Positions 43,688 through 52,285 of a stretch of DNA of 56,653 nucleotides are shown here, one piece after another; the stretch's first letter is position 1; each line of letters begins with the position of its first letter. The position numbers and the translations under genes were made by a program. The DNA lies in assembly GCF_024622975.1 (NCBI RefSeq), contig NZ_JANJZT010000026.1, positions 1 through 56,653 of the forward strand. Reading direction: 5' to 3'. This stretch comes from Blautia caecimuris (GTDB lineage Bacteria; Bacillota; Clostridia; Lachnospirales; Lachnospiraceae). Below the pieces are notes generated by a model that was not told the DNA's origin, made no database searches, and saw nothing but the letters and a program-made list of their open reading frames with translations.

Positions 43688-45787
43688 ATGGAAAAAAATA
43701 TTCCCGAACTGTATGGAAGCCTTGTTTTTAACGACAGGATCATGAGGAACAAATTACCTAAGGATATGTACAAGGCTCTGCGCAAAACCATCCAGAACGG
43801 CACGCATCTGGAACTGGATGTTGCCAATTCTGTAGCTGTTGCAATGAAAGAATGGGCCATTGAAAACGGTGCAACCCATTATACTCACTGGTTCCAGCCA
43901 ATGACCAATTTTACAGCCGAAAAACATGACAGTTTTATTTCTCCTGCAGGAGACGGACAGATCATTATGGATTTTTCCGGAAAGGAACTGGTAAAAGGAG
44001 AGCCGGATGCCTCCAGCTTTCCATCCGGAGGACTTCGTGCAACTTTTGAAGCCAGAGGCTACACTGCATGGGATCCGACTTCTCCGGCTTTTATCAAAGA
44101 CCGTACTCTTTATATTCCGACGGCTTTCTGTTCCTACAGCGGAGAAGCTCTGGACAAAAAAACTCCTCTTCTCCGTTCCATGGATACGCTGAACAGAGAA
44201 GCCGTGAAGATTCTTCATCTTCTTGGAAATAACGAGATAAAGCATATCAATACCACCGTAGGTCCGGAGCAGGAATACTTTCTGGTAGATAAGAATCTTT
44301 ACAATCAGCGAAAAGACCTGATTTTCTGCGGCCGTACACTGATCGGCGCTCCGGCGCCAAAAGGCCAGGAAATGGAGGATCACTACTTCGGAACTCTGAA
44401 ACCCCGTGTATCTGCCTATATGCACGATCTGGATGAAGAGCTGTGGAAACTGGGAATACCTGCAAAAACCAAACATAACGAAGTTGCTCCGGCACAGCAT
44501 GAACTTGCTCCGGTTTTTGATACCACCAATGTTGCCGTAGACCACAATCAGCTTACAATGGAAATCATGAAAAAGGTTGCTGACCGCCACGATCTGGTAT
44601 GTCTCCTTCACGAAAAGCCTTTTGAGGGAATCAACGGAAGCGGTAAGCACAACAACTGGTCCATGATCACCGACACCGGCGTAAATCTTCTGGATCCCGG
44701 CAAAACACCTGCCGAAAACACACAGTTTCTGGTATTTCTGGTAGCTGTTATCAAGGCCGTGGACGACTATGCAGATCTCCTCCGTATCTCAGTTGCCAGC
44801 GCGGGAAATGACCATCGTCTTGGCGCCAACGAGGCACCGCCTGCTGTAGTTTCCATTTTTCTTGGGGATGAGCTGACCGACGTTCTCAGGGCAATTGAAA
44901 ATGATGAATATTTCAGCAGTCATGATTCTGTGCAGATGGATATCGGTGCCAAGGTACTTCCGCATTTCATTAAAGATACAACTGACCGAAACCGTACTTC
45001 TCCTTTTGCTTTCACAGGAAATAAATTTGAGTTCCGTATGCTGGGTTCCTCATCCTCTGTGGCAAACCCCAACATCATCCTGAATACGGCAGTTGCAGAA
45101 GCACTTCATCAGTTTTCAGAACAGCTTAAGGAGGTCCCTGCTGATAGAATGGAAACAGCTGTTCACAATCTTCTGAAAGAAACGGTGACTGAGCACAAAA
45201 GAATTATCTTTAACGGAAACGGATATACAGATGAATGGCTTAAGGAAGCCGCAGACCGCGGACTTTATAATCTGGTTTCCACACCGGATGCTCTGCCTCA
45301 TTTTACAGATACTAAAAATAAAGAGCTTCTGATCTCACATAAAATTTTTACAGAACCCGAACTTTATTCCCGCTATGAGATCAAGCTTGAAAACTATGTG
45401 AAAACACTTCACATTGAATCCTGCACTATGGCAGAGATCATTCAGAAGGATCTGATCCCGGCTGTCTGCACCTATATGGAACAGATCGCTCATACAGCCA
45501 GTCTGAAGAAGGCTGTCGTTCCGGATATCTCTGTCTCCGGCGAAGCTGAACTTCTGAAAAAACTGACGGCACTTTCTGAAAATATGATGACAGAACTTTC
45601 CGCCCTGAAATCAGATACCGCCCGGGCTCAGGAAACAGCGGATCTTCTGGAAAGTGCCAGAATGTACCAGAAAACAGTCCTCACAGATATGGATAAACTC
45701 CGCAGCTTTGCGGATGAAGCAGAAACACTGCTTCCTGAAACTGTTCTTCCATATCCTGCCTATGGCAAACTTCTTTTTTCTGTATAA
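43688..45787 (+). CDS. glnN: Glutamine synthetase type III
   Basis: A 699-residue GSIII, the large dodecameric family common in Bacteroides, cyanobacteria and Clostridia. The signature GPEQEYFLVD carries metal glutamates, KHNEVAPAQHELAPVFDTTN is the GSIII form of the active site, and NGSGKHNNWSM and GNDHRLGANEAPPAVVSIF are highly specific to this family. The C-terminus holds the GSIII-only helical region. It does the same reaction as the GlnA 10 kb away, so the organism has two unrelated-class synthetases in one block. AAAGGAGA precedes the ATG, and the leader contains a terminator. Confidence 0.95.
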   Translation: MEKNIPELYGSLVFNDRIMRNKLPKDMYKALRKTIQNGTHLELDVANSVAVAMKEWAIENGATHYTHWFQPMTNFTAEKHDSFISPAGDGQIIMDFSGKELVKGEPDASSFPSGGLRATFEARGYTAWDPTSPAFIKDRTLYIPTAFCSYSGEALDKKTPLLRSMDTLNREAVKILHLLGNNEIKHINTTVGPEQEYFLVDKNLYNQRKDLIFCGRTLIGAPAPKGQEMEDHYFGTLKPRVSAYMHDLDEELWKLGIPAKTKHNEVAPAQHELAPVFDTTNVAVDHNQLTMEIMKKVADRHDLVCLLHEKPFEGINGSGKHNNWSMITDTGVNLLDPGKTPAENTQFLVFLVAVIKAVDDYADLLRISVASAGNDHRLGANEAPPAVVSIFLGDELTDVLRAIENDEYFSSHDSVQMDIGAKVLPHFIKDTTDRNRTSPFAFTGNKFEFRMLGSSSSVANPNIILNTAVAEALHQFSEQLKEVPADRMETAVHNLLKETVTEHKRIIFNGNGYTDEWLKEAADRGLYNLVSTPDALPHFTDTKNKELLISHKIFTEPELYSRYEIKLENYVKTLHIESCTMAEIIQKDLIPAVCTYMEQIAHTASLKKAVVPDISVSGEAELLKKLTALSENMMTELSALKSDTARAQETADLLESARMYQKTVLTDMDKLRSFADEAETLLPETVLPYPAYGKLLFSV

Positions 45788-45791
45788 ACAG

Positions 45792-45913
45792 AGGTAAGCA
45801 TTACCAATTTCATATTCAGGTAAATACAGAGGATATCCTGCAAGTCAGACTTGCTCAATTTGATTATCGATTTCCTCATCCATTCGTCATATATCATAAC
45901 GGATATCCTCTGT
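45792..45913. repeat. Structured spacer with 13-bp inverted repeat
   Basis: Perfect inverted repeat ACAGAGGATATCC (45827-45839) and GGATATCCTCTGT (45901-45913), enclosing a second perfect hairpin GCAAGT-CAG-ACTTGC (45840-45854). A third hairpin GGTAA-GCA-TTACC lies at 45793-45805. TTTT follows the last arm, so it may end glnN transcription. It contains no gene that I can support. Confidence 0.5.
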
Positions 45914-45935
45914 TTTACATATTATAAAGCTTCGT

Positions 45936-45971
45936 AAAGGCGCGAGAAAATCTGATTTTCCCGCGCTTTTT
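45936..45971 (+). terminator. Leader terminator of the Amt-PII gene
   Basis: Stem GCGCG-A-GAAAAT with ATTTTC-C-CGCGC (45940-45966), loop CTG, then five T. It begins with TAAAGGCGC at 45935, matching the other three nitrogen leaders. A -10-like TATAAA or TATTAT lies at 45920-45928, without a clear -35 box. Confidence 0.75.
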
Positions 45972-46001
45972 CGATATAAAAAGGAAAAGGGGAGATTTAT
46001 T

Positions 46002-47738
46002 ATGGAATTTTCAGCAGTAAACACGATCTGGGTGCTGATAGGTGCCGCGCTTGTCTTCTTTATGCAGGCTGGTTTTGCAATGGTAGAAACAGGTTTTACC
46101 CGTGCCAAAAATGCAGGCAACATCATTATGAAAAATCTGATGGATTTCTGTATTGGTACACCGACTTTCTGGATTATCGGATTCGGTATCATGTTTGGTA
46201 CAGGAAACGGATTCTTTGGTTCCATCCACGGAATTGCATCTGAAGCGAACTATGGTAATGCAATGCTTCCGGATGGTGTACCTTTCTGGGCATTTCTTAT
46301 TTTTCAGACTGTTTTCTGTGCCACTTCCGCCACGATAGTTTCCGGCGCAATGGCAGAACGTACTAAATTTTCCGCATACTGTGTCTACAGTTTTCTGATC
46401 AGCCTTATTGTATATCCGGTATCAGGACACTGGATCTGGGGCGGCGGCTTTATCAGCCAGATGGGCTTCCATGATTTTGCCGGCTCCTGTGCAGTACACA
46501 TGGTAGGCGGTATCGCAGCACTGATCGGTGCAGCCATTCTCGGACCCCGTATCGGAAAATATTCAAAAAGCGGAAAATCCAAAGCTATTCCCGGCCACAA
46601 CCTGACCGTCGGCGCACTTGGCGTTTTCATTCTCTGGTTCTGCTGGTTTGGCTTTAACGGTGCTTCCACTGTCAGTATGGAAGGCGATGCTATTGTAAGT
46701 GCCGGCAAAATCTTTGTAAATACCAACCTTTCTGCGGCAGTTGCCACAGTAGCCGTTATGTTTATCACCTGGTTCCGTTACAAAAAGCCTGATGTTTCCA
46801 TGTCTCTGAACGGCTCTCTTGCAGGTCTTGTGGCAATTACAGCAGCCTGTGATACCGTTTCTCCGGCTTCTGCAGCGATCATCGGCATCATTTCCGGTTT
46901 TGTAGTTGTATTTGGTATTGAATTTATTGATAAGGTTCTGAAAATTGACGATCCGGTAGGCGCAGTTGGTGTCCATGCCTTAAACGGAGCCTTTGGTACA
47001 CTTGCCGTTGGTCTGTTTTCTGACGGAACAGGAACAGGCTGGAAAGGACTTCTTACCGGAGGCGGCTTCCATGGTTTCGGCATACAGCTTCTTGGTATGT
47101 GCATCACCATTGGCTGGGTAGCAGTTACTATGACTATCATCTTCCAGGCACTGAAGCATACTATGGGACTTCGTGTTTCTCCGGAAGAGGAAATTGCAGG
47201 TCTTGACGGAAAAGAGCATGGTCTTGCCAGTGCTTATGATGGATTTGTTGTTCATGATACCATGTCACCGGTTCCTACACCTATGGGCGTAACAAAAGAA
47301 GCTTCTGTCCCGAATTATTCTGCCGCCTCTGCTCCTGCAGAAGCCATTCCGGAAATTCCCGCAGAGGGAGTTCACAAACTGACTAAAATTGTTATTATCA
47401 CCCGTCAGAATAAGCTGGAAGATTTCATGCATGCCATGAATGAAATCGGGGTCACCGGAATCACTATCACTAATGTGATGGGATGTGGGGTACAAAAAGG
47501 AGCTCGAACCTATTACCGTGGTATTGAAATGGATATGAATCTTCTTCCAAAAATTAAAATTGAAATTGTTGTCAGTCTGGTTCCGGTTCAGACAGTTCTG
47601 AAAGCAGCCAAAGAAGTGCTTCATACCGGACAGTACGGAGACGGCAAGGTATTTATCTATGACATCGAAAATGTTGTCAAGATCCGTACCGGAGAAGAAG
47701 GATATCTGGCACTTCAGGATACACAGCCAATCGAATAA
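46002..47738 (+). CDS. Ammonium transporter fused to a PII signalling domain
   Basis: Residues 1 to about 405 are an Amt channel with about eleven membrane helices, the twin histidines in CAVHMVGG and GVHALNG, and the FCWFGFNGAS segment. A flexible proline/alanine-rich linker (about 405-457) leads to a complete PII domain (458-578): KIVIITRQNKLEDF, the T loop GCGVQKGARTYYRG, LLPKIKIEIVV and the B loop TGQYGDGKVFIYDIENVVKI. PII normally blocks Amt from the cytoplasm when 2-oxoglutarate is low, and here it is tethered. At the place of the uridylylated Tyr51 of E. coli PII there is methionine (Met510), so control should be by ligand only. GGGGAG precedes the ATG. Amt-PII fusions are known in some anaerobes. 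Confidence 0.92.
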   Translation: MEFSAVNTIWVLIGAALVFFMQAGFAMVETGFTRAKNAGNIIMKNLMDFCIGTPTFWIIGFGIMFGTGNGFFGSIHGIASEANYGNAMLPDGVPFWAFLIFQTVFCATSATIVSGAMAERTKFSAYCVYSFLISLIVYPVSGHWIWGGGFISQMGFHDFAGSCAVHMVGGIAALIGAAILGPRIGKYSKSGKSKAIPGHNLTVGALGVFILWFCWFGFNGASTVSMEGDAIVSAGKIFVNTNLSAAVATVAVMFITWFRYKKPDVSMSLNGSLAGLVAITAACDTVSPASAAIIGIISGFVVVFGIEFIDKVLKIDDPVGAVGVHALNGAFGTLAVGLFSDGTGTGWKGLLTGGGFHGFGIQLLGMCITIGWVAVTMTIIFQALKHTMGLRVSPEEEIAGLDGKEHGLASAYDGFVVHDTMSPVPTPMGVTKEASVPNYSAASAPAEAIPEIPAEGVHKLTKIVIITRQNKLEDFMHAMNEIGVTGITITNVMGCGVQKGARTYYRGIEMDMNLLPKIKIEIVVSLVPVQTVLKAAKEVLHTGQYGDGKVFIYDIENVVKIRTGEEGYLALQDTQPIE

Positions 47739-47768
47739 TTATCCGTTTCTTTCTCAGGATAAGACAAA

Positions 47769-47802
47769 GAGACTGTGGTTTTCAAACAACCACAGTCTCC
47801 TT
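47769..47802. terminator. Bidirectional terminator between amt and metF
   Basis: Perfect 12-bp stem GAGACTGTGGTT/AACCACAGTCTC (47769-47780 and 47788-47799), between two convergent genes. Both flanks are T-rich only in part, so it is a moderate terminator in each direction. Confidence 0.7.
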
Positions 47803-47842
47803 CAATTTGGGAAATCTATTGTTTTTGCAGCTCCGGGACTGA

Positions 47843-48721
47843 TCAGATTCCGGCCAGTTTCAGAACTTCCGGAACTTTGGATTCCCAGCCTAATGCCATG
47901 ATATGTACACCCTGGCAGTATGGCTTACATTCTCTGATAATACGGGCAGCGATCTCAACTCCGGTAATACCGGCTTTTGTTTTTTCTTTATCTGCTTTCA
48001 GTTCATTGATCATATCTTCCGGAACATGAACGCCTGCAACATTGGCATTCATGAATCTTGCCATTCCCACTGATTTCGGAATGATGATACCGATCTGAAC
48101 AGGTTTTCCGAACTGTTTTGCTTTTTCCATAAATTTAATAAATTTTTCCGGCTCAAAAACAGCCTGAGTCTGGAAATAGTCTGCTCCGGCAGCTACTTTA
48201 CGTTCCATTTTTGCAAGCTGCGCATCAACAGAGTCGCTGCACGGAGATACAACAGCGCCTTTTGCAAATTTGGGTGGCTCGCCTACCAGCTGGTTTCCAC
48301 CCAGATCAACACCTGATTCCAGCTGTTTTACCGCATGGATCAGAGATACGGAATCCAAGTCAAATACCGGTTTTGCCTGCGGGTGATCACCCATTTTTGT
48401 ATGATCGCCTGTGAGAAGCAGAAGGTTTTCGATTCCCAGCATTGCTGCGCTTAAAAGATCAGACTGCAGCGCAATACGGTTTCTGTCACGGCAGGTAAGC
48501 TGGAAAATAGGGGTAAGGCCTTCATCCTTCAGAGCCTTACATACGCCCAGAGAACCAAGACGCATAACAGAAGACTGATTATCTGTTACGTTTACCGCTG
48601 TAATATCGCTTAAATATGTTTTTGCTTCCTCCAGCAATCCCTCAATATGAATCCCTTTCGGCGGTCCTACTTCTGCTGTTACTGCAAATTCACCACGTTC
48701 AAATGCTTCAGTAATTTTCAT
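47843..48721 (-). CDS. metF: Methylenetetrahydrofolate reductase
   Basis: MetF reduces methylene-THF to methyl-THF with FAD, supplying methionine synthesis and, in acetogens, the methyl branch of the Wood-Ljungdahl pathway. The 292-residue TIM barrel has FAVTAEVGPPKG with the catalytic glutamate, LLLLTGDHTK, and the segment DYFQTQAVFEPEKF typical of the family. It stands last in the order rnfC2-metV-metF. In acetogens such clusters encode a multi-subunit reductase whose electron donor depends on the extra subunits. Confidence 0.93.
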   Translation of the reverse strand: MKITEAFERGEFAVTAEVGPPKGIHIEGLLEEAKTYLSDITAVNVTDNQSSVMRLGSLGVCKALKDEGLTPIFQLTCRDRNRIALQSDLLSAAMLGIENLLLLTGDHTKMGDHPQAKPVFDLDSVSLIHAVKQLESGVDLGGNQLVGEPPKFAKGAVVSPCSDSVDAQLAKMERKVAAGADYFQTQAVFEPEKFIKFMEKAKQFGKPVQIGIIIPKSVGMARFMNANVAGVHVPEDMINELKADKEKTKAGITGVEIAARIIRECKPYCQGVHIMALGWESKVPEVLKLAGI

Positions 48722-48759
48722 CGTACATTGCTCCTACTCTATAAATTTTAACCGTTGTC

Positions 48760-49383
48760 TTATTTGGACACTTCATCATCCGTTGCGAAATTACGGATCT
48801 GTGTGGGGCATTTCAGCACATCCAGGCGTCCGATCTGTGCCAGACGTCTGTAAATGCGCTCCCAGCCGCATTCCATTTCGCTGTCCACTTCACATTTTCC
48901 ATCCTTGCAGCCACCGCACTGTCCATTGACAAGGCTCTTGGAGCAGGCAGTGATAGGACAGATTCCTCCGGTTAAGTTCAAATAACATTCTCCGCACTGG
49001 TCGCATTTATATTCCAGAGGAGTCACACCCTGAAAACCCGGCAGCGGATATGTATCACAGGCTGCATATACCGGCTTGTCTTCAAGATATTCTGCAACTG
49101 TCTGTACTCCTACTCCGCAGGAAAGTACCAGAACAGCATCAGCCTCCTGAATTTCGCTCATATGTTTTTCAAGACGCAGCTTCATGTTTTCCGGATTACA
49201 GATATAGTCGGTTGTAATAAAACCTGTCAACTTCCCGTCAGCAGCCAGCTCCTTGCGGAGTTCCATGGATTCTTTTTCCGGGAAATGTACTTCCTTACAT
49301 CCCTGGCAGTTGATCATAAAAACTTTTTTTCCGTCCACCAGTGATGCGATAGTCTCTTTTGATTTCAGTTCAGTAATCAGCAT
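48760..49383 (-). CDS. metV: MetV, iron-sulfur/zinc partner of MetF
   Basis: A 207-residue protein of the MTHFR C-terminal family. Cysteines occur in NCQGCKEV, ITTDYIC, CDQCGECYLNLTGGICP and CGGCKDGKC, enough for zinc and iron-sulfur binding. MetV is required with MetF in acetogens and probably delivers electrons to its FAD. It begins one base after the rnfC2 stop and lies 38 bases before metF. The N-terminal part of RnfC2 is a second copy of the same domain. Confidence 0.85.
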   Translation of the reverse strand: MLITELKSKETIASLVDGKKVFMINCQGCKEVHFPEKESMELRKELAADGKLTGFITTDYICNPENMKLRLEKHMSEIQEADAVLVLSCGVGVQTVAEYLEDKPVYAACDTYPLPGFQGVTPLEYKCDQCGECYLNLTGGICPITACSKSLVNGQCGGCKDGKCEVDSEMECGWERIYRRLAQIGRLDVLKCPTQIRNFATDDEVSK

Positions 49384-49384
49384 A

Positions 49385-51349
49385 TCACTTCATCTCCCTT
49401 ATCGCATTTTTTCCGGCTTTGATCTTGCTTACCAACGGAATCTTGGAGGAACAGATAAATTCACAGGAACGGCACTCCACGCAATCCATTACGTTCATGT
49501 CTTTCATACCCTGCCAGTTCTGCTCATCCGCAAATTTTGCAAAATACAGCGGTGAAAGTTCCATTGGACAGACGTCTACGCAGCGTCCGCATTTAATACA
49601 CTCCATTGGCTGAGTCTGGTCAGTATCAATGGCAATGATTCCATTGGAGCCCTTCATCATAGGAACATTGAGATCGGTAAGCTCAAATCCCATCATTGGT
49701 CCGCCCATTTTGATCATAACATCGTCATCTGTCGTTCCGCCGCAGTAGTCGATCATTTCCTTCACACTGGTACCGATCTTGACAATATAGTTTCCAGGAT
49801 TTTTGATCTTCTCTCCGGTTACGGTAGCCACACGCTCGATCAGCGGCATTCCTGTACGGATCGCGTCAGAAATCGCTTTAACGGTACTGATATTGCTGAC
49901 AACCACTCCTACATCTGCCGGCAGCCCGCCTCTTGGCACGGTTCTTCCCATTACACGCTTGATCAGAGTTTTTTCTGCTCCCTGCGGATATTTGGTCTTA
50001 GCAGTCACCACTTCAATATTGTCGCAGTCAGCAAGCTTCTCTTCCATCAGCGCAATGGCATCCGGCTTGTTGTCCTCGATCACAATGATACCCTTCTGAG
50101 CGTCAACAGTCTTAAGCACTGCCTTCAGACCATAGATAATGTCATCTGCAAATTCCAGAAGCACTCTGTGGTCTGCAGTCAGAAGAGGCTCACATTCGCA
50201 TCCGTTCAGAAGAACTGCTTCAATCGGTTTGTTTGGTTTTAATTTAACAGCAGTCGGGAAACCGGCGCCTCCCATACCTACGATTCCTGCTTCACGGACA
50301 ATTTCAATGATCTCATCCGGTGTCAGATCCTCGTATCCTTTATGTGGTTTTACAGATTCATGCAGAGTATTTTTTCCATCAGATTCAATGACAACAGCCA
50401 TAACCTCACCGCCTCTGGTGGCATGGAGGCGCGGTTCTACTGCAACTACAGTTCCGCTGACACTGGAATGTACAGGCGCACTGATAAAGGCTGATGCTTC
50501 ACCGATCTTCTGACCTACCTTAACGGTATCGCCCACCTGCACAATCGGATTTGCAGGAGCGCCAAGATGCTGTGACATGGAAATAACAACTGTCTTCGGC
50601 TCCGGAAATCTCTTAAGAGAAAGATGCTCACTGAATTCTTTACGCTCTGATGGATGAACACCGCCATAGTAGCCTGCGAATCGTTCTTCGCGGACAGCTT
50701 TTACATAATCATTGATCACCTTGAAATTGGTTTTGGAATAATCACGAAGCTGCACCGGCTGGTTTAAAAATTCCTCAAGACGACCCTGTTTTTCAAGTCT
50801 TCTGTAAATTTTTTCCCATGCGCAGTCTTTGTTTCCGTCTACCTCACATTTACCGTCCTTTGCACCGCCGCACTGTCCGTTGACAAGACTCTTGGAACAG
50901 TCAACGATAGGACAGATTCCTCCTGTAAGATTCAGATAGCACTGTGCACAGGCATCACAGCTCTTTTTGGTCAGAGCCATTCCGTGATGTCCGGTATAGT
51001 TCAGAGAGTTGCTGGCAGCATATACAGGCTTGCCTGCAAGGTCTGCAACTGTCTGAATACCCAGTCCGCAGGAGATCACAATAACATTTTTTGTTCCCTC
51101 CGGAATGATATCCTGTAATTTTTTCTCAGTCTGAGTTTTGTTGCACAGGAAATCAACCTTTACACTGCCCGTAACTGTTTTTCCCTGTTCAGCAGCAAAT
51201 TTCTCAAACTCACCACATTCCGGTTCTTCAATGGTTTCAAATTCCTTGAAACACTTGTTACAGGCAACAACGAACAAATGATCCTTATCGGCCAATAATT
51301 CTGCCAGTTCATCGTTACTTTTTAACTTATACTTGGTGTAGTTTTCCAA
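49385..51349 (-). CDS. rnfC2: MetV-like domain fused to RnfC2 (NADH-binding electron carrier)
   Basis: Residues 1 to about 220 repeat the MetV pattern (ACNKCFKEFE, CAQCYLNLTGGICPIVDC, LVNGQCGGAKDGKCEVDG). From about 230 on it is RnfC/NuoF-like: GGVHPSERKE, a barrel-sandwich domain, the NADH/FMN loop GIVGMGGAGFPTAVKLKP, and two four-cysteine ferredoxin motifs, CIKCGRCVDVCP and CVECRSCEFIC. In other acetogens MetVF-RnfC2 makes an NADH-dependent methylene-THF reductase. The frame is open to an ATG at 51421 without ribosome site; TTG at 51349 follows AAGGAAGG and is preferred, giving 654 residues. The start is uncertain. A -10-like TATACT lies near 51470 with a weak -35. Confidence 0.85.
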   Translation of the reverse strand: MENYTKYKLKSNDELAELLADKDHLFVVACNKCFKEFETIEEPECGEFEKFAAEQGKTVTGSVKVDFLCNKTQTEKKLQDIIPEGTKNVIVISCGLGIQTVADLAGKPVYAASNSLNYTGHHGMALTKKSCDACAQCYLNLTGGICPIVDCSKSLVNGQCGGAKDGKCEVDGNKDCAWEKIYRRLEKQGRLEEFLNQPVQLRDYSKTNFKVINDYVKAVREERFAGYYGGVHPSERKEFSEHLSLKRFPEPKTVVISMSQHLGAPANPIVQVGDTVKVGQKIGEASAFISAPVHSSVSGTVVAVEPRLHATRGGEVMAVVIESDGKNTLHESVKPHKGYEDLTPDEIIEIVREAGIVGMGGAGFPTAVKLKPNKPIEAVLLNGCECEPLLTADHRVLLEFADDIIYGLKAVLKTVDAQKGIIVIEDNKPDAIALMEEKLADCDNIEVVTAKTKYPQGAEKTLIKRVMGRTVPRGGLPADVGVVVSNISTVKAISDAIRTGMPLIERVATVTGEKIKNPGNYIVKIGTSVKEMIDYCGGTTDDDVMIKMGGPMMGFELTDLNVPMMKGSNGIIAIDTDQTQPMECIKCGRCVDVCPMELSPLYFAKFADEQNWQGMKDMNVMDCVECRSCEFICSSKIPLVSKIKAGKNAIREMK

Positions 51350-51596
51350 TTGCTCACCTTCCTTGTCAAATTGATATACAAGCTTTCTGCTTCTCTGTTT
51401 CGCTATTTTTTCCCTCTGCATTTAGAAAAATAACAGGCAGATCACTCAGCTTTGCAGTTAGTACACTTTAGTATAACACACATTAGCCATATTTTCCATT
51501 TTAATTATATATTTTTCATCACAAATATGCATTGTATACAAAAAAACTCCGGTCTTTTTCGCCTGATTCTGCTTATGCTCCCGTTTTCCGACAGGC

Positions 51597-52244
51597 CTAG
51601 TCCTCTCTTTTCAGCCTTGGAAGATTCCATCTGTAATGAGCCGCCAGATAACGGATCAGAAATACCACCGCAGAAGCCCCTACCATGGCTGCCACCGTCC
51701 CGAAGCTTCTGTACATATACACACATACTACTGCTCCCACAATCGAAGCGCAGGCATAAATATGCTTGACAAAGATATAAGGTGGAACTCCTGCCATCAT
51801 ATCTCTCAGAAGTCCTCCTCCTACACCCGTAATAGTTCCCACAAATACCAGGAGAAACGTATTGTCCATATACCCGTGACGGATTCCTGTATTTACACCT
51901 ACCACAGTAAAGATCCCAAGTCCTATGGTGTCCATGATCAGCATAAAACGGTCATAGATTTCCCTGAAATGGCCTTCCACAAGCTCTTTTTTCAGATAAA
52001 GCACCCAGAACACCACACAGGAGGTTGCAGTTGCCACAATCGTATAAACCGGCTTCTGAAACATTCCCGGAGGAATGATTCCCAGAACAATATCGCGGAT
52101 CATACCTCCGCCTACGGAAGTGACTACTCCAAGAACACAGACACCAAAAATATCCATTCTTCTGCCCACTCCTACCATGGCGCCGGAAGCTGCAAACGCT
52201 ATGGTTCCAATAATTTCCATAATAAAAGTAATGATTTCCTGCAT
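51597..52244 (-). CDS. TRIC-type (UPF0126) membrane channel
   Basis: A 215-residue membrane protein of seven helices built from two repeats, each with a glycine-rich kink: VTSVGGGMIRDIVLG and ITGVGGGLLRDMMAG. This duplicated GGGxxRD pattern defines the bacterial TRIC/UPF0126 (YadS-like) family, proposed to be trimeric cation channels; some members have been linked to glycine uptake. The specific cargo is not evident. It may follow the MATE gene upstream (41-base gap). Confidence 0.85.
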   Translation of the reverse strand: MQEIITFIMEIIGTIAFAASGAMVGVGRRMDIFGVCVLGVVTSVGGGMIRDIVLGIIPPGMFQKPVYTIVATATSCVVFWVLYLKKELVEGHFREIYDRFMLIMDTIGLGIFTVVGVNTGIRHGYMDNTFLLVFVGTITGVGGGLLRDMMAGVPPYIFVKHIYACASIVGAVVCVYMYRSFGTVAAMVGASAVVFLIRYLAAHYRWNLPRLKRED

Positions 52245-52285
52245 AATTTCATTTTTCTCCCCATTCCATTGATCTTGTTTTTGTA

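Noticed and set aside
45887..46225. 112-residue minus-strand ORF across the amt leader
   Set aside because: Antisense to the Amt start and its leader terminator, with no coding pattern.
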